52,541 nucleotides of DNA from Idiomarina tyrosinivorans (GCF_003987475.1 NZ_PIQH01000013.1:1-52541); one strand, 5' to 3'. Counted from the first letter of the stretch, positions 18,761-28,921 are shown. A program made the numbers and translations. Notes: a model not told the origin generated them from the letters alone.

Positions 18761-19237
18761 TTACGCCAGAAGTAGCTCGTTTTCTTCCAATTGACCCAAC
18801 AGCCGATCTTCGAACTCTAAACGCAGTTCAATGGCTTCGCCTAACGCCGATAGGTCGCGATCAAATTGCGAGCAATTGTCGGTGTTTTCCAAGGCACCGT
18901 AGCGGTCATTGAAGTCTAGAGCGATCTCCGTAGTGTCTGAAATAAGTGGAAACAATTCTTCGGCTAACTCGTCCAGTTCGCGACCTTTGCGCGAGCTCTC
19001 ACGGACAATCTGATCGTACACTTCGAAATGTCCCGTTGAAACGTAATCCACTAGTACACCACAAAAGTCTCGGATTTCGTCAACTTCAGGAAGCTGCCGC
19101 GCGCTGCGTTCATAGGGCGGTAAGCCTGCTAACGTGCAGTATTTGACTAGCAGCTCTGCGCGCTCTGACAACCAATGGTCAACCGCTTGGTGAGAGCCTC
19201 CCCAACGTTTTTTTGCCTGTTCACTGCGGCTGAGCAT
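18761..19237 (-). CDS. rsd: Anti-sigma-70 regulator Rsd
   Basis: Binds and sequesters sigma-70 as growth slows, favouring alternative sigma factors. The start at 19235-19237 is chosen because it gives 158 residues, the E. coli length, aligns from its N-terminus (MLSRSEQ), and has a GGAG site; the frame stays open 63 bases further upstream. Family patterns include HWLSERAELLVKYCTLAGLPP, FCGVLVDYVSTGHFEVYD and LGEAIELRLEFEDRLL. It is divergent from nudC, with hemE beyond, the same order as in E. coli. Confidence 0.93.
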   Translation of the reverse strand: MLSRSEQAKKRWGGSHQAVDHWLSERAELLVKYCTLAGLPPYERSARQLPEVDEIRDFCGVLVDYVSTGHFEVYDQIVRESSRKGRELDELAEELFPLISDTTEIALDFNDRYGALENTDNCSQFDRDLSALGEAIELRLEFEDRLLGQLEENELLLA

Positions 19238-19332
19238 TGCTATTCTCCAGTCTGTACTGATATTTCCGACCAATCTATAATTGCAGGGCGCAGGCGTCAA
19301 CCGCTTTTACGCCCAGTAGTTAAGGACAAATC

Positions 19333-20148
19333 ATGGTAGAACCCAATCGCAGACCCAGTAAAGACGAGCCCGCTTGGTGGTTTATTGTGTCCGCAGGCGA
19401 AATTTGGCTGACCGAACAACAGCACGTTCCGTTTGGTGAACTGCAGCAAATGTCATTTCCCGACTTGGCAGACGATGTGGTGATGTTCATTGGCGAATTG
19501 CGCGAACGGCACTGTTATCTGATCATCGCCGACTATAAAGATAGCCGTTTTGAAGGTGGTGAATTCGTCCCGTTACGAGAATTATTGAGCCACGGTGATG
19601 ATGAGTTGTTTGCGATGGCAGGCAGTGCCAGCCAAATTGCCCATTTTATTCAAACGCATCGTTTTTGTGGTCAGTGTGGAAGCCGCATGGATTGGGTGGA
19701 TTGGGAACTGGCTGCACACTGCCCGCGCTGCCAACACCGTTGTTACCCGCGCATTTCTCCCTGCGTGATTGTGGCGATCGAAAAACACGGACAGATTTTA
19801 TTGGCTCAAGGCAAGCGGCATAAGACTGGGCGCTATTCGATACTGGCCGGATTCGTGGAAACCGGCGAGTCATTAGAACAGGCAGCCCACCGTGAAGTCA
19901 TGGAGGAAGCGGGTATCGAAATCACCGATTTACGTTACCGTTTCAGTCAGCCTTGGCCGTTTCCACACTCGTTGATGATGGGCTATACCGCGCGCTGGAA
20001 ATCCGGTGAATTACACATTGATCCGCATGAATTGGTAACCGGAGATTGGTTTGCCTTTGATGAGCTACCGGAAATCCCTCCGCCAGGAACGATTGCCCGT
20101 GAATTAATTGATACATTAATTAATGACCGAAGCGCCGCCGACGAGTGA
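19333..20148 (+). CDS. nudC: NADH pyrophosphatase / RNA decapping hydrolase
   Basis: A Nudix hydrolase that cleaves NAD(H) and removes NAD caps from RNA. The 271-residue protein has a zinc ribbon with Cys112, Cys115, Cys130 and Cys133, a Nudix box starting at Gly173 (GFVETGESLEQAAHREVMEE), and the NudC signature SQPWPFPHSLMMGY. All catalytic glutamates are present. The ATG follows an AAGGA site. hemE starts about 90 bases downstream on the same strand. Confidence 0.96.
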   Translation: MVEPNRRPSKDEPAWWFIVSAGEIWLTEQQHVPFGELQQMSFPDLADDVVMFIGELRERHCYLIIADYKDSRFEGGEFVPLRELLSHGDDELFAMAGSASQIAHFIQTHRFCGQCGSRMDWVDWELAAHCPRCQHRCYPRISPCVIVAIEKHGQILLAQGKRHKTGRYSILAGFVETGESLEQAAHREVMEEAGIEITDLRYRFSQPWPFPHSLMMGYTARWKSGELHIDPHELVTGDWFAFDELPEIPPPGTIARELIDTLINDRSAADE

Positions 20149-20239
20149 TTTTTCGTGGAGCCATAGCGGCTAGGCTGGTAAACTTCGGCGGCACATTTTT
20201 ATGGCGCTGGTAGCTGCCAGCGCGACCTAGGTGGATGAA

Positions 20240-21304
20240 ATGACAGAATTGAAAAACGACCGTTACCTTCGCGCATTGGCGAAACAACCTGTTGACCGCA
20301 CGCCAATCTGGATGATGCGTCAAGCTGGGCGTTACCTGCCGGAATATCGCAAAGTGCGTCAGCAAGCCGGAGACTTTATGAGCCTCTGTCGAAATGCCGA
20401 GCTAGCCTGTGAGGTCACGCTGCAACCGTTGCGACGTTTCCCGTTGGATGCGGCAATTCTGTTTTCAGACATCCTAACCATCCCCGACGCTATGGGGTTG
20501 GAATTGTATTTTGAAGCGGGCGAAGGTCCAAAATTTGGCAAGCCAGTGCGCAGCTTGGCTGAGATCGAGAAGCTTGCCGTACCCGATATGGAGCAAAGCT
20601 TAGGCTACGTAATGGATGCGGTACGGACCATTCGGCGAGAACTGAACGGTGAAGTACCCTTGATCGGCTTTTCTGGTAGCCCATGGACGTTGGCCACTTA
20701 CATGGTCGAAGGTGGCAGCACGAAAAACTTTTCGAAAGTGAAAAAGCTGGCGTTTAGCGAGCCCCAAGCAATGGCTTTACTATTGGATAAGCTAGCGGAC
20801 TCGGTCATCGACTATCTCAATGCACAAATTGCTGCCGGTGCGCAGGCGGTGATGATTTTTGATACCTGGGGTGGGGTGCTTTCACCTCGTGATTACCAAC
20901 AACTGTCGCTGGCACCGATGCAGAAAATTGTTAATGGCCTGACACGGCACGCGGATGGTCGCAAAGTGCCTGTGACGCTGTTTACCAAAAACGGTGGACA
21001 GTGGTTAGAAGCAATGGCAGCGACCGGCGCCGATGCGCTTGGGGTTGATTGGACAACCAACCTTGCTGATGCACGAGCGCGCGTTGGTGGGCAAGTGGCA
21101 TTACAAGGCAACATGGACCCTAGCATCCTGTACGCTTCACCACAGCGCATTGAAGAAGAAGTAGCGACCATTTTGGCAAGCTACGGTCAAGGCAGCGGCC
21201 ATGTCTTCAACTTGGGTCACGGTATTCATCCAGAAGTGGATCCAGAGCATGCTGGTGCCTTTATTGACGCGGTACAGCGTCTGAGCCCCGCCTACCATCG
21301 TTAA
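20240..21304 (+). CDS. hemE: Uroporphyrinogen decarboxylase
   Basis: Decarboxylates uroporphyrinogen III to coproporphyrinogen III in heme biosynthesis. The start at ATG 20240 gives 354 residues, matching E. coli from [13 protein letters not shown] onward, with AGGTGGA as ribosome site; a GTG at 20231 overlaps that site and is rejected. The signature [15 protein letters not shown], the [16 protein letters not shown] segment and [13 protein letters not shown] are present. Confidence 0.98.
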   Translation: MTELKNDRYLRALAKQPVDRTPIWMMRQAGRYLPEYRKVRQQAGDFMSLCRNAELACEVTLQPLRRFPLDAAILFSDILTIPDAMGLELYFEAGEGPKFGKPVRSLAEIEKLAVPDMEQSLGYVMDAVRTIRRELNGEVPLIGFSGSPWTLATYMVEGGSTKNFSKVKKLAFSEPQAMALLLDKLADSVIDYLNAQIAAGAQAVMIFDTWGGVLSPRDYQQLSLAPMQKIVNGLTRHADGRKVPVTLFTKNGGQWLEAMAATGADALGVDWTTNLADARARVGGQVALQGNMDPSILYASPQRIEEEVATILASYGQGSGHVFNLGHGIHPEVDPEHAGAFIDAVQRLSPAYHR

Positions 21305-21406
21305 TTTGCGATAAACCCCGCCATCTGAGCGTTAAGCGGGCACGCATTTAACAGCGTGTCCGTTACAATGTCGGCAAAGACTACCGCAGTATTAGAAGGT
21401 TTGTGT

Positions 21407-22465
21407 ATGGCGAAGCGCGCTTGGGTTACTCCGATTACGATCATTATTGTGTTATTGGCAGGTTTTGCTGCGTATTTATTTTTGCAGCCAAAAACTGAAT
21501 TGAATGGTCAACAACAACAATCGGCTGTGCCCGTCCGCACACAAACGGTCGCTATTGAAGAATTTCGAGACGTGATCGAAGCGCTCGGTACCGCAAAAGC
21601 CAATGAGTCGGTAGAAATTACTTCGCAACAGCAGGGCGTTGTCGACAAAATTTACTTCAAAGACGGCGACAACGTTAAACAAGGACAGTTGTTGGTCGAA
21701 CTCAATGCGCGCGAAGAACTGGCAAAGGTTCAGGAATTACAGTTCCGTCTTGGCGAAGCCACTCGACAGCTTGAACGTTTAAAAAACTTGGCACGAGAAA
21801 AAGTTACGTCGCAACAGCAATTAGAAGAGCAACAGACGTTAGTTAACCAAACTCAAGCACAACTCGAAGTTGCCAAGGCGCAACTGGCGCAAATGAACAT
21901 ATATGCGCCATTTGATGGCCAATTGGGTTTGCGCGCGGTGAGTCCTGGTTCGTTAGTCACCCCGGGCGACACAATCACCACGCTAGATGACGCGATGCCC
22001 ATTAAAGTGGATTTCTCTGTACCTGAATTGTATTTTGCTAGTTTGGCTGTGGACCAAGAAATTATTGCGCGTTCTGCGGCTTATCCAAGCGAGCAGTTCA
22101 ATGGTCGTATTGAAACCATCAATTCGCGTATCGACCCGATTACTCGAACCGTCAAAGTACGGGCAATTATTGATAACAAAAGCGGCCGCATTCGCCCTGG
22201 CATGCTGTTGCAAATTATTTTATTACGCAGCATCGACGACGCCATCATTCTTCCTGAAAAAGCCTTATTACCGATTCAAAACCGCCAATATGTGTTTGTG
22301 GTAACCCCTGATCAACGCGCCAAACGTGTAGAAGTAACCATTGGCCGGCGTAAACCGGGTATTGTGGAAATCACCAACGGTTTAAAGCCAGGTGATGAGG
22401 TTGTTGTTGAAGGCATTATTCGCTTACGTGATGGTATTCCGGTCACGGTGCAAGGAGCGAAGTAA
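21407..22465 (+). CDS. RND efflux periplasmic adaptor (membrane fusion protein)
   Basis: A periplasmic adaptor linking an RND pump to an outer-membrane channel; 352 residues. The start chosen is ATG 21407 with an AAGG site; in-frame GTG and ATG codons further upstream have poorer context. One N-terminal membrane anchor (about residues 5-26) is followed by the lipoyl-like half-motifs, a helical hairpin (about 90-150, LQFRLGEATRQLERLKNLAR) and beta-barrel domain with IYAPFDGQLGLRAVSPGSLV. It overlaps the pump gene by one base. No TolC-type gene or local regulator is adjacent. Confidence 0.92.
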   Translation: MAKRAWVTPITIIIVLLAGFAAYLFLQPKTELNGQQQQSAVPVRTQTVAIEEFRDVIEALGTAKANESVEITSQQQGVVDKIYFKDGDNVKQGQLLVELNAREELAKVQELQFRLGEATRQLERLKNLAREKVTSQQQLEEQQTLVNQTQAQLEVAKAQLAQMNIYAPFDGQLGLRAVSPGSLVTPGDTITTLDDAMPIKVDFSVPELYFASLAVDQEIIARSAAYPSEQFNGRIETINSRIDPITRTVKVRAIIDNKSGRIRPGMLLQIILLRSIDDAIILPEKALLPIQNRQYVFVVTPDQRAKRVEVTIGRRKPGIVEITNGLKPGDEVVVEGIIRLRDGIPVTVQGAK

Positions 22466-25400
22466 TGTGGTTATCTGATGTTTCGGTAAAGCGGCCGGTC
22501 TTCGCGACCGTTATCAATATTCTGTTGCTGGTGTTTGGTGCAGTGGCGTTTACCATGCTGCCGTTGCGAGAATTTCCTGATATCGATACACCAGTGGTTT
22601 CTATTAATACCAACTATCCTGGTGCCTCTGCCGAGGTTGTAGAAACCCAAATTACCCAGCTTATCGAAGACCGTATTAGTGGTATTGAAGGGATTAAAAA
22701 TATCTCGTCGAGCAGTAGCAGCGGTCGCTCCAGTATCAGTATTGAGTTCAATTTGAGTCGCGATATTGATGCGGCATCGAATGACGTTCGAGAACGTGTG
22801 TCGCGGGTGTTAAATAACCTCCCGGAAGAAGCCGACCCGCCTGAAGTGTCAAAAGCCTCTTCCGACGAAACTACCGTGGTTTGGTATAACTTGCGCAGCG
22901 ACGCAATGTCGATTTTAGAACTCACTGACTACGCTGAGCGTTACCTGGTTGATCGGCTGTCAGTGGTTGATGGTGTGGCACGGGTGATTATCGGTGGTGA
23001 CCGTCGTTACGCGATGCGGATTTGGCTAGATCGTGACGCCATGGCGGCACGCAAGGTGACGGTGACTGACATTGTACAACGCTTGCGAGAAGAGAATATT
23101 GAACTTCCTGCCGGTGAAGTAGAATCCAGTGACCGTGAATTCTCGGTACGAATGGCACGCGCCTACTTGAGTCCAAAAGATTTCCGCAACTTGGTGATTC
23201 GTCAAGGTGCTGATGGCTACTTAGTGCGGTTAGGTGAGATCGCTCGGGTGGAGCTCGGCTCTGAGGACGATAAAACCGACTTCCGTGGTAACGGTATTAA
23301 CATGGTTGGCTTGGGTATTATCAAGCAATCAAAGGCCAATACGTTGTCTGTGGTTGAAAATGTGCGCGAAGAAATGGCATTGGTGAAGCAAACATTGCCA
23401 CCCACCATGGAGCTCGCTACCAGTTATGACTCTTCCGTATTTATTCAGGGGTCGATTGATGAGGTTTACAACACCCTATTGATTGCCATGGCGCTGGTGG
23501 TGATCGTTATCTACTTGTTCCTGGGTAACCTGCGCGCCACAGTGATTCCAGCGGCAACTGTTCCGGTGGCGATCATTGCCTCTTATATCATGTTGTTTGC
23601 TTTGGGTTTCTCTATCAACCTGCTGACATTGTTGGCGCTGGTGCTTGCCATCGGTTTGGTGGTGGATGACTCAATTGTGGTACTGGAAAATATTTATCGT
23701 CGGGTAGAGCAAGGAGAACCGGCGTTACTGGCGGCATATCGCGGAGCCCGTGAAGTCGGCTTTGCGGTTATCGCTACCACTTTGGTATTAATTGCGGTGT
23801 TTGTGCCATTGGCGTTTCTTGATGGCAATATCGGTAGGCTATTTACCGAATTTGCGCTAGCCATTGCCGCCGCGGTGGTATTCTCGGCAATCGCTGCACT
23901 CACTCTGACCCCAATGTTGGGCTCTAAAATCCTGCAGAAGCAATCGCGTAATGGCAAGTTCGGGCAATGGCTAGAACGCGGTTTCGATAAATTGGAAGCA
24001 GGTTATGAGCGTTTACTTGAAGGTTGTTTGCACCGCCCGTGGTTGGCATTGGTGTTGGTGCTACTCTGTGCTGTCTGCACCTATGGTGTGATGCGCTGGG
24101 TGCCACAAGAGTTTGCACCACCAGAAGACCGGGGTACCTTTTACGTCAGCATCCAAGGTCCGGAAGGAGCAAGCTTTGAGTCTAATTCCAAGCGAATGGA
24201 TGAAATTGAAAAAATTCTGCTGCCATACATCGACCAGAATAAAGTAGACAAAGTGATTGTTCGTGCCCCCGGTTGGGGAGGCTCGGCCGGTATCGCGATT
24301 GTCGGAGCCGTGCCGTTTGAAGAGCGAGATTGGTCGACCTTTACGCTGATGGATGAAATTCGCGAGAAGCTGAATAAGGTTATTGGCGTTCAGGCCTTTG
24401 CTTTTATGCGGAGCGGTATTAGTGGTGGTGGTGGCCGTCCGGTACAGTTCGTGTTGCAGGGCAACACTTATGAAAAGCTCGCTGAATATCGCGATATCGT
24501 GCTGGAAGAGGCAGCCAAGAATCCGGGGTTACAGCAAGTCGATGCGGACTACAAAGAAACCTTGCCACAGTTACTCATTAAAATCGATCCAGCGCGGGCC
24601 GCCGACTTAGGAGTTTCGGTCAGCGACATTGGTACCACACTCCAAACCATTCTTGGGCAACGCCGTGTGACGCGTTATTTGGACCGTGGTGAAGAATACG
24701 AAGTGATGCTTGAGGGGGAAGAATCGGATTACCGCAGCCCGCAAGCAATCGATAACATTTACGTGCGTTCGAGTCGTACCGATGAGCTTATTCCGTTATC
24801 CAACGTGGTTATCGTAACCGAACAAGCAACATCGGCACGGCTTAATCGTTATAACCGAATGCGCAGCGTGACCATTGAAGCCAATCTTGCCGAAGGCTAT
24901 TCCTTGGGCGAGGCACTGAGTTTCTTGGAAAACGTGGTGAAAGAAAAGCTTCCGGGCGATGTCTCGATTGACTACAAGGGTGAGTCACAACTGTACAAAG
25001 AAAGCGGGCGGTCGATCATCTTTGTGTTCGTGCTCGCCCTGCTGGTGACATTCTTGGTGCTGGCGGCGCAGTTTGAGAGCTTTATTCACCCGGTTATCAT
25101 CATGTTGGCGGTTCCGCTGGCGTTACTTGGTGCGATGATCGGGCTCTACGCTTCAGGAATGAGCATTAATATTTACTCGCAAATCGGTATTGTTATGTTG
25201 ATTGGTTTGGCAGCGAAGAACGGTATTTTGATCGTCGAATTTGCTAACCAGTTGCGCGATGCGGGCATGCCAATATATTCGGCCGTGTTGAAAGCGGCGA
25301 AACAACGCCTCCGGCCCATTGTAATGACGGCATTCACTACAGTGATGAGTGCTGTGCCGCTGATCATTGGAACAGGCCCCGGCTCAGAAAGCCGAATGGT

Positions 25401-25560
25401 GATTGGTATGGTGATCTTTGCCGGTGTCGCGGTGTCGGCGTTTTTGACGATTTTTGTAGTGCCAGCGTTATATTTGCTCTTCGCGAAGAACACCAAATCG
25501 CCTTTAGAACGCAGCCAACGTTTAGAAAAGCTGGAAAAAGAGTATCCTTACCAACGTTAA
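22465..25560 (+). CDS. RND multidrug efflux permease (HAE1 family)
   Basis: A proton-driven inner-membrane pump of 1031 residues, with the usual twelve transmembrane helices and two large periplasmic loops. It begins WLSDVSVKRPVFATVINILLL. The proton-relay Asp401-Asp402 pair lies in GLVVDDSIVVLENIYRR, and the lysine in LIGLAAKNGILIVEF is present in the second half. It resembles the two-gene MexF/AcrB-related pumps of marine gammaproteobacteria; substrates cannot be read from sequence. It is translationally coupled to the adaptor. Confidence 0.94.
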   Translation: MWLSDVSVKRPVFATVINILLLVFGAVAFTMLPLREFPDIDTPVVSINTNYPGASAEVVETQITQLIEDRISGIEGIKNISSSSSSGRSSISIEFNLSRDIDAASNDVRERVSRVLNNLPEEADPPEVSKASSDETTVVWYNLRSDAMSILELTDYAERYLVDRLSVVDGVARVIIGGDRRYAMRIWLDRDAMAARKVTVTDIVQRLREENIELPAGEVESSDREFSVRMARAYLSPKDFRNLVIRQGADGYLVRLGEIARVELGSEDDKTDFRGNGINMVGLGIIKQSKANTLSVVENVREEMALVKQTLPPTMELATSYDSSVFIQGSIDEVYNTLLIAMALVVIVIYLFLGNLRATVIPAATVPVAIIASYIMLFALGFSINLLTLLALVLAIGLVVDDSIVVLENIYRRVEQGEPALLAAYRGAREVGFAVIATTLVLIAVFVPLAFLDGNIGRLFTEFALAIAAAVVFSAIAALTLTPMLGSKILQKQSRNGKFGQWLERGFDKLEAGYERLLEGCLHRPWLALVLVLLCAVCTYGVMRWVPQEFAPPEDRGTFYVSIQGPEGASFESNSKRMDEIEKILLPYIDQNKVDKVIVRAPGWGGSAGIAIVGAVPFEERDWSTFTLMDEIREKLNKVIGVQAFAFMRSGISGGGGRPVQFVLQGNTYEKLAEYRDIVLEEAAKNPGLQQVDADYKETLPQLLIKIDPARAADLGVSVSDIGTTLQTILGQRRVTRYLDRGEEYEVMLEGEESDYRSPQAIDNIYVRSSRTDELIPLSNVVIVTEQATSARLNRYNRMRSVTIEANLAEGYSLGEALSFLENVVKEKLPGDVSIDYKGESQLYKESGRSIIFVFVLALLVTFLVLAAQFESFIHPVIIMLAVPLALLGAMIGLYASGMSINIYSQIGIVMLIGLAAKNGILIVEFANQLRDAGMPIYSAVLKAAKQRLRPIVMTAFTTVMSAVPLIIGTGPGSESRMVIGMVIFAGVAVSAFLTIFVVPALYLLFAKNTKSPLERSQRLEKLEKEYPYQR

Positions 25561-25580
25561 CCGAGCACTTATACCTTGGG

Positions 25581-26312
25581 TTAACGCAGGTGTAGCAAGG
25601 TTTCGTCTGGGCGGGTCGGTAGCCCCGCCAGGACGTTTTTTGTGTGGTTCGGATGGTTGGTAAAAATGCCGTCTACGCCTAACGCGTGCAGCTCTTCGAT
25701 GTCGTGAGCCTCGTCCACGGTAAAGACATACACTTTTAATCCACGCTGGTGCCCATCGGCGACCAACTCGGGGGTGATAAAGCCAACGTCAATATGCACT
25801 GAGGTTGCTTGCAGGCGTTCGGCAAATTCGCAGTAGTCGAGCGGACAACAGGTTGTTAGCGCACCAATCGATAACTGCGGACACTGCTGTTTTATGCGCT
25901 TAAGCCAGTGATGGTTAAACGATGAAACCAACAGTTGCGACCAACTAAACTGGCAGTGTTCGATGCCATATTGAACGTCGCTGAGTAAGTCCGCCGCCGG
26001 CACATCACCTTTTAATTCAATATTCACTAAGCAACGGCCAGCAATGTGTGCAAGCGTTTCGCGCAGGGTTGGAATGGTCTGTTGGCCAAACACTTTCAAT
26101 TGGCGGATTTGATCAGCGGTTAGATCTTGCAGCCGCCCTGCAGTTGCAGTGAGCCGCTCAAGGTAACGGTCGTGGAAAACGAAGCGTTCGCCATCAACCG
26201 CAAATACATCAAGTTCAATGCCATCGGCGCCGGCATCCAGCGCCCGACTGAAAGCGGCTAAGGTGTTCTCAGGCGCTTCGAAGCTAGCGCCCCGATGCGC
26301 CCATATAATCAC
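25581..26312 (-). CDS. Glycerophosphodiester phosphodiesterase
   Basis: Hydrolyses glycerophosphodiesters to glycerol 3-phosphate and an alcohol. The 243-residue TIM barrel has no signal peptide, so it is the cytoplasmic UgpQ type. Motifs are AHRGASFEAPENTLAAF (His6, Arg7, Glu and Asn), ADGIELDVF and VFHDRYLERLT, a complete catalytic set. It overlaps psd by four bases downstream of it, which suggests coupling to phospholipid turnover. It faces the RND pump gene tail to tail with 20 bases between the stops. Confidence 0.92.
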   Translation of the reverse strand: MIIWAHRGASFEAPENTLAAFSRALDAGADGIELDVFAVDGERFVFHDRYLERLTATAGRLQDLTADQIRQLKVFGQQTIPTLRETLAHIAGRCLVNIELKGDVPAADLLSDVQYGIEHCQFSWSQLLVSSFNHHWLKRIKQQCPQLSIGALTTCCPLDYCEFAERLQATSVHIDVGFITPELVADGHQRGLKVYVFTVDEAHDIEELHALGVDGIFTNHPNHTKNVLAGLPTRPDETLLHLR

Positions 26313-27178
26313 TGGCTTAGGGTTCCCATAGCTTGGCCCATGCGCGTTACGCTGCCGGCTTGGAGCGCTGGGTCGAACTCGATAGCGTCTTTGGCGAAGG
26401 TCATCACCACGGTCGAGCCGAGTTTAAAGTGCCCCATCTCGTCACCTTTTTTCAGATGCACAGCTTCAGGGCCGCTGCTTGGATAGGACCATGATTGTAC
26501 ACGCATACCGGTTGGCGGAGTGACGGTACCTGACCAGACTGTACCAATACTGGCGACAATGGTGGCACCGACCAAGACCATGGAAAATGGTCCCGCCGGA
26601 CCGTCGAAAAAGGCAATCACCCTTTCGTTACGAGCAAATAAATTGGGTACTGAACGAGCGGTTAAAGGATTAACCGAAAACAAGTCACCCGGTACATAGA
26701 CCATTTTGGTCAGCGTACCGTCACAAGGCATGTGAATACGATGGTAATCCTTGGGAGCCAAGTAGATTGTCGCAAATTGGCCGTCGACAAAGGTCTCGGC
26801 GTCTTTGCTATTACCCCCCAACAGATCCTGCAACGAGTAATCGTGCCCTTTGGCTTGGAAAATCCGATCCTGATGGATGGCACCAAGCTGACTGATGGCG
26901 CCATCGACAGGGTGCGCAAGATGATTGTCGTTGCCATCAATGGGGCGCAGCTCAGGCTTTAAACGCCGAGTGAAGAACGCATTAAAGGTTTTATAGTCGC
27001 TGGGGTTTTCGGCAACAGCTTCACTCATGTCGATTTGGTAGTTTTTAATAAACCAACGAATAAACCATTGCGTAAAAATACCCGCTTTAGCAGCAGCGAA
27101 GGCCCCCACTATACGAGACAGAGCATGCTTTGGGGTAGCGTACTGGGCAAAAATTTTAATACGGTCGGAAAACGACAC
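26309..27178 (-). CDS. psd: Phosphatidylserine decarboxylase proenzyme
   Basis: A membrane-associated pyruvoyl enzyme making phosphatidylethanolamine. The 289-residue proenzyme carries the self-cleavage motif LGST, with Ser255 becoming the pyruvoyl group of the alpha chain. Other family blocks are FNAFFTRRLKPELRP, HPVDGAISQLG and KDYHRIHMPCDG. It uses a GTG start one base after the rsgA stop, with an AGGA site inside rsgA. psd-rsgA-orn adjacency is the same as in E. coli. Confidence 0.96.
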   Translation of the reverse strand: MSFSDRIKIFAQYATPKHALSRIVGAFAAAKAGIFTQWFIRWFIKNYQIDMSEAVAENPSDYKTFNAFFTRRLKPELRPIDGNDNHLAHPVDGAISQLGAIHQDRIFQAKGHDYSLQDLLGGNSKDAETFVDGQFATIYLAPKDYHRIHMPCDGTLTKMVYVPGDLFSVNPLTARSVPNLFARNERVIAFFDGPAGPFSMVLVGATIVASIGTVWSGTVTPPTGMRVQSWSYPSSGPEAVHLKKGDEMGHFKLGSTVVMTFAKDAIEFDPALQAGSVTRMGQAMGTLSQ

Positions 27179-27179
27179 C

Positions 27180-28223
27180 TTAATTTCCTCTTACTGCGCG
27201 TGATGGCCGTTGTGATGCCATGGTTTCTATGATGCGATGATAGTTGTCCAAGCGCCATGCTGGCAACTCTTTTGCGGCGACTGCTTGTTGCAACGAACAA
27301 CCGGGGTCGTCGCGATGTTTGCAATCGCGAAATTTACAGTGCCCCAAGTACTCTCGGAAGTCGACGTAACACCAAGCTACGCGTTCTTCTGCTAAATGCC
27401 ACAGCGCGAACTCCCGAACCCCAGGGGAGTCGATAACTGCGCCCCCTTGTGGCAAAGGGTACCAAGTAGCCACGGTGGTGGTGTGCTGGCCTAACCCGGA
27501 GTTTTCCGACACGATTTGCGTGGGCGCTTCGACCTCGGGCAGAATTTGATTAATCAGTGAAGACTTACCCACGCCAGACTGACCAACAAATGCCGAAGTA
27601 TGGTCTTTGAGCGCCTGCTGTAACTTGGCAAGCCCAGCGCCGCTTTGGCTGCTCACCTTAATAACCTGGTAACCGATGTTCTGGTAAACCGCTAAACAGT
27701 CGTCAATAAGCTGTTGTTGTTCAGCGCTCAGTTCATCCATCAAATCGATCTTATTCACCACGAGAATGGGTTCGATGCCAATGTCTTCGCAAGCAACAAT
27801 ATAGCGATCAATAATTTGCGAAGAAAACGCCGGTAACAAGCTACTGACAACAAAAATTTGCTCAATATTGGCGGCAACCGGTTTAAGTCCATCGTAATAA
27901 TCGGGCCGCGATAATAAACTTTCGCGTTCATGAACCACTTCGATGACGCCTTGCATGCCTTGCTGTTCAACGGTTGCTGGGCGCCAACCGACTATGTCAC
28001 CGCAGACCAGCGATTCGATATTGCGGCGGATGTGGGTGCGCACACACTTTTGGTCTTCTGTTAGCACATCCGCGTGTTGACCGTAACGACTCACCACCCG
28101 CCCTTGTTGTAACGGGCCGAGTTGGTCAGATTGCCATTCTACGGTGTCTTGCTGCAGACGTTTTTTCTGATTGGCTCGAACGCGGCGCTGCTGGCCTTTA
28201 TTCAGTTTTTGCCGTTTTGCCAA
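27180..28223 (-). CDS. rsgA: Ribosome small-subunit biogenesis GTPase RsgA
   Basis: A circularly permuted GTPase that assists late 30S maturation. The 347-residue protein has a basic N-terminal tail (MAKRQKLNKGQQRRVRANQK), an OB fold, then G motifs in permuted order: NKIDL (G4), GQSGVGKSSL (G1) and DSPGVREF (G3). A C-terminal zinc-binding segment CKFRDCKHRDDPGC follows. It is upstream of psd and divergent from orn. Confidence 0.96.
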   Translation of the reverse strand: MAKRQKLNKGQQRRVRANQKKRLQQDTVEWQSDQLGPLQQGRVVSRYGQHADVLTEDQKCVRTHIRRNIESLVCGDIVGWRPATVEQQGMQGVIEVVHERESLLSRPDYYDGLKPVAANIEQIFVVSSLLPAFSSQIIDRYIVACEDIGIEPILVVNKIDLMDELSAEQQQLIDDCLAVYQNIGYQVIKVSSQSGAGLAKLQQALKDHTSAFVGQSGVGKSSLINQILPEVEAPTQIVSENSGLGQHTTTVATWYPLPQGGAVIDSPGVREFALWHLAEERVAWCYVDFREYLGHCKFRDCKHRDDPGCSLQQAVAAKELPAWRLDNYHRIIETMASQRPSRAVRGN

Positions 28224-28290
28224 AGTGTGACTCTGTTGTCGTTAAGCGAATATCGTTATGATACATCAAAATAGCGACTAGAGCAGAGCA

Positions 28291-28836
28291 ATGACTGAAC
28301 AAAAACAACGCTTGATTTGGATTGATTTGGAAATGACTGGGTTAATCCCAGAGCAGCATCATGTTATCGAAATCGCGACAATTGTTACCGATAACGATCT
28401 TAACGTTATCGCTGAAGGACCGGTGCTGGCGATTCATCAGCCTGATGAGTACCTGCAGCGGATGGATGACTGGAATGTGCGAACGCATACGCAGTCCGGA
28501 TTGGTTGAGCGGGTGAAGGCAAGCGAGCATGATGAGCAGTCTGCCAGCGCTACGACTATTGCGTTTTTGGCGCAATATGTCGAGGCGGGCGCATCTCCGA
28601 TGTGTGGTAATAGTATTTGTCAAGATCGTCGTTTTTTAGCGCGGCACATGCCTCAATTAGAAGCCTTTTTCCATTATCGTAACCTTGATGTCAGTACCCT
28701 TAAAGAGTTAGCTAAACGTTGGTATCCAGAGGTAGCGAAAGGGGTCAAAAAGTCCGGAGCGCATGAGGCTTTAGCTGATATTCGAGAGTCAATTGAAGAA
28801 TTAGCTTACTACCGTGAACATTTTTTCAGCAACTAA
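28291..28836 (+). CDS. orn: Oligoribonuclease
   Basis: A 3'-5' exonuclease that degrades 2-5 nt RNAs, including pGpG from c-di-GMP breakdown; 181 residues. The DEDDh residues are visible: Asp and Glu in WIDLEMTGL (residues 12-14), a central Asp in SICQDRRF, and His and Asp in [13 protein letters not shown]. The pGpG role links it functionally to the GGDEF and EAL genes a few kilobases downstream. The ribosome site is weak (AGAG). Confidence 0.97.
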   Translation: MTEQKQRLIWIDLEMTGLIPEQHHVIEIATIVTDNDLNVIAEGPVLAIHQPDEYLQRMDDWNVRTHTQSGLVERVKASEHDEQSASATTIAFLAQYVEAGASPMCGNSICQDRRFLARHMPQLEAFFHYRNLDVSTLKELAKRWYPEVAKGVKKSGAHEALADIRESIEELAYYREHFFSN

Positions 28837-28857
28837 GCGCAAGGCTAACAAAATCAC

Positions 28858-28885
28858 TTGCAAAGCCTCAGAAAAACCGTAAAAT
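28858..28885 (+). promoter_or_regulatory. Promoter of the tRNA-Gly pair
   Basis: TTGCAA (28858-28863) and TAAAAT (28880-28885) are separated by 16 bases, followed directly by GCGCGG, a GC-rich discriminator typical of stringently controlled stable-RNA promoters. The first tRNA begins 37 bases after the -10. Confidence 0.65.
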
Positions 28886-28921
28886 GCGCGGTCGTTGTCG
28901 CTAAGACAGCGAACCGTGTTT

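Noticed and set aside
21317-21340. CCCGC/GCGGG hairpin after hemE
   Set aside because: Only five base pairs with a 14-base loop and no T run; too weak to call a terminator.
25555-25586. Dyad CGTTAACC/GGTTAACG spanning the stop codons of the RND pump and the phosphodiesterase
   Set aside because: No U-tract and a loop of 16 bases; the arms consist largely of the two TAA codons, so chance is likely.
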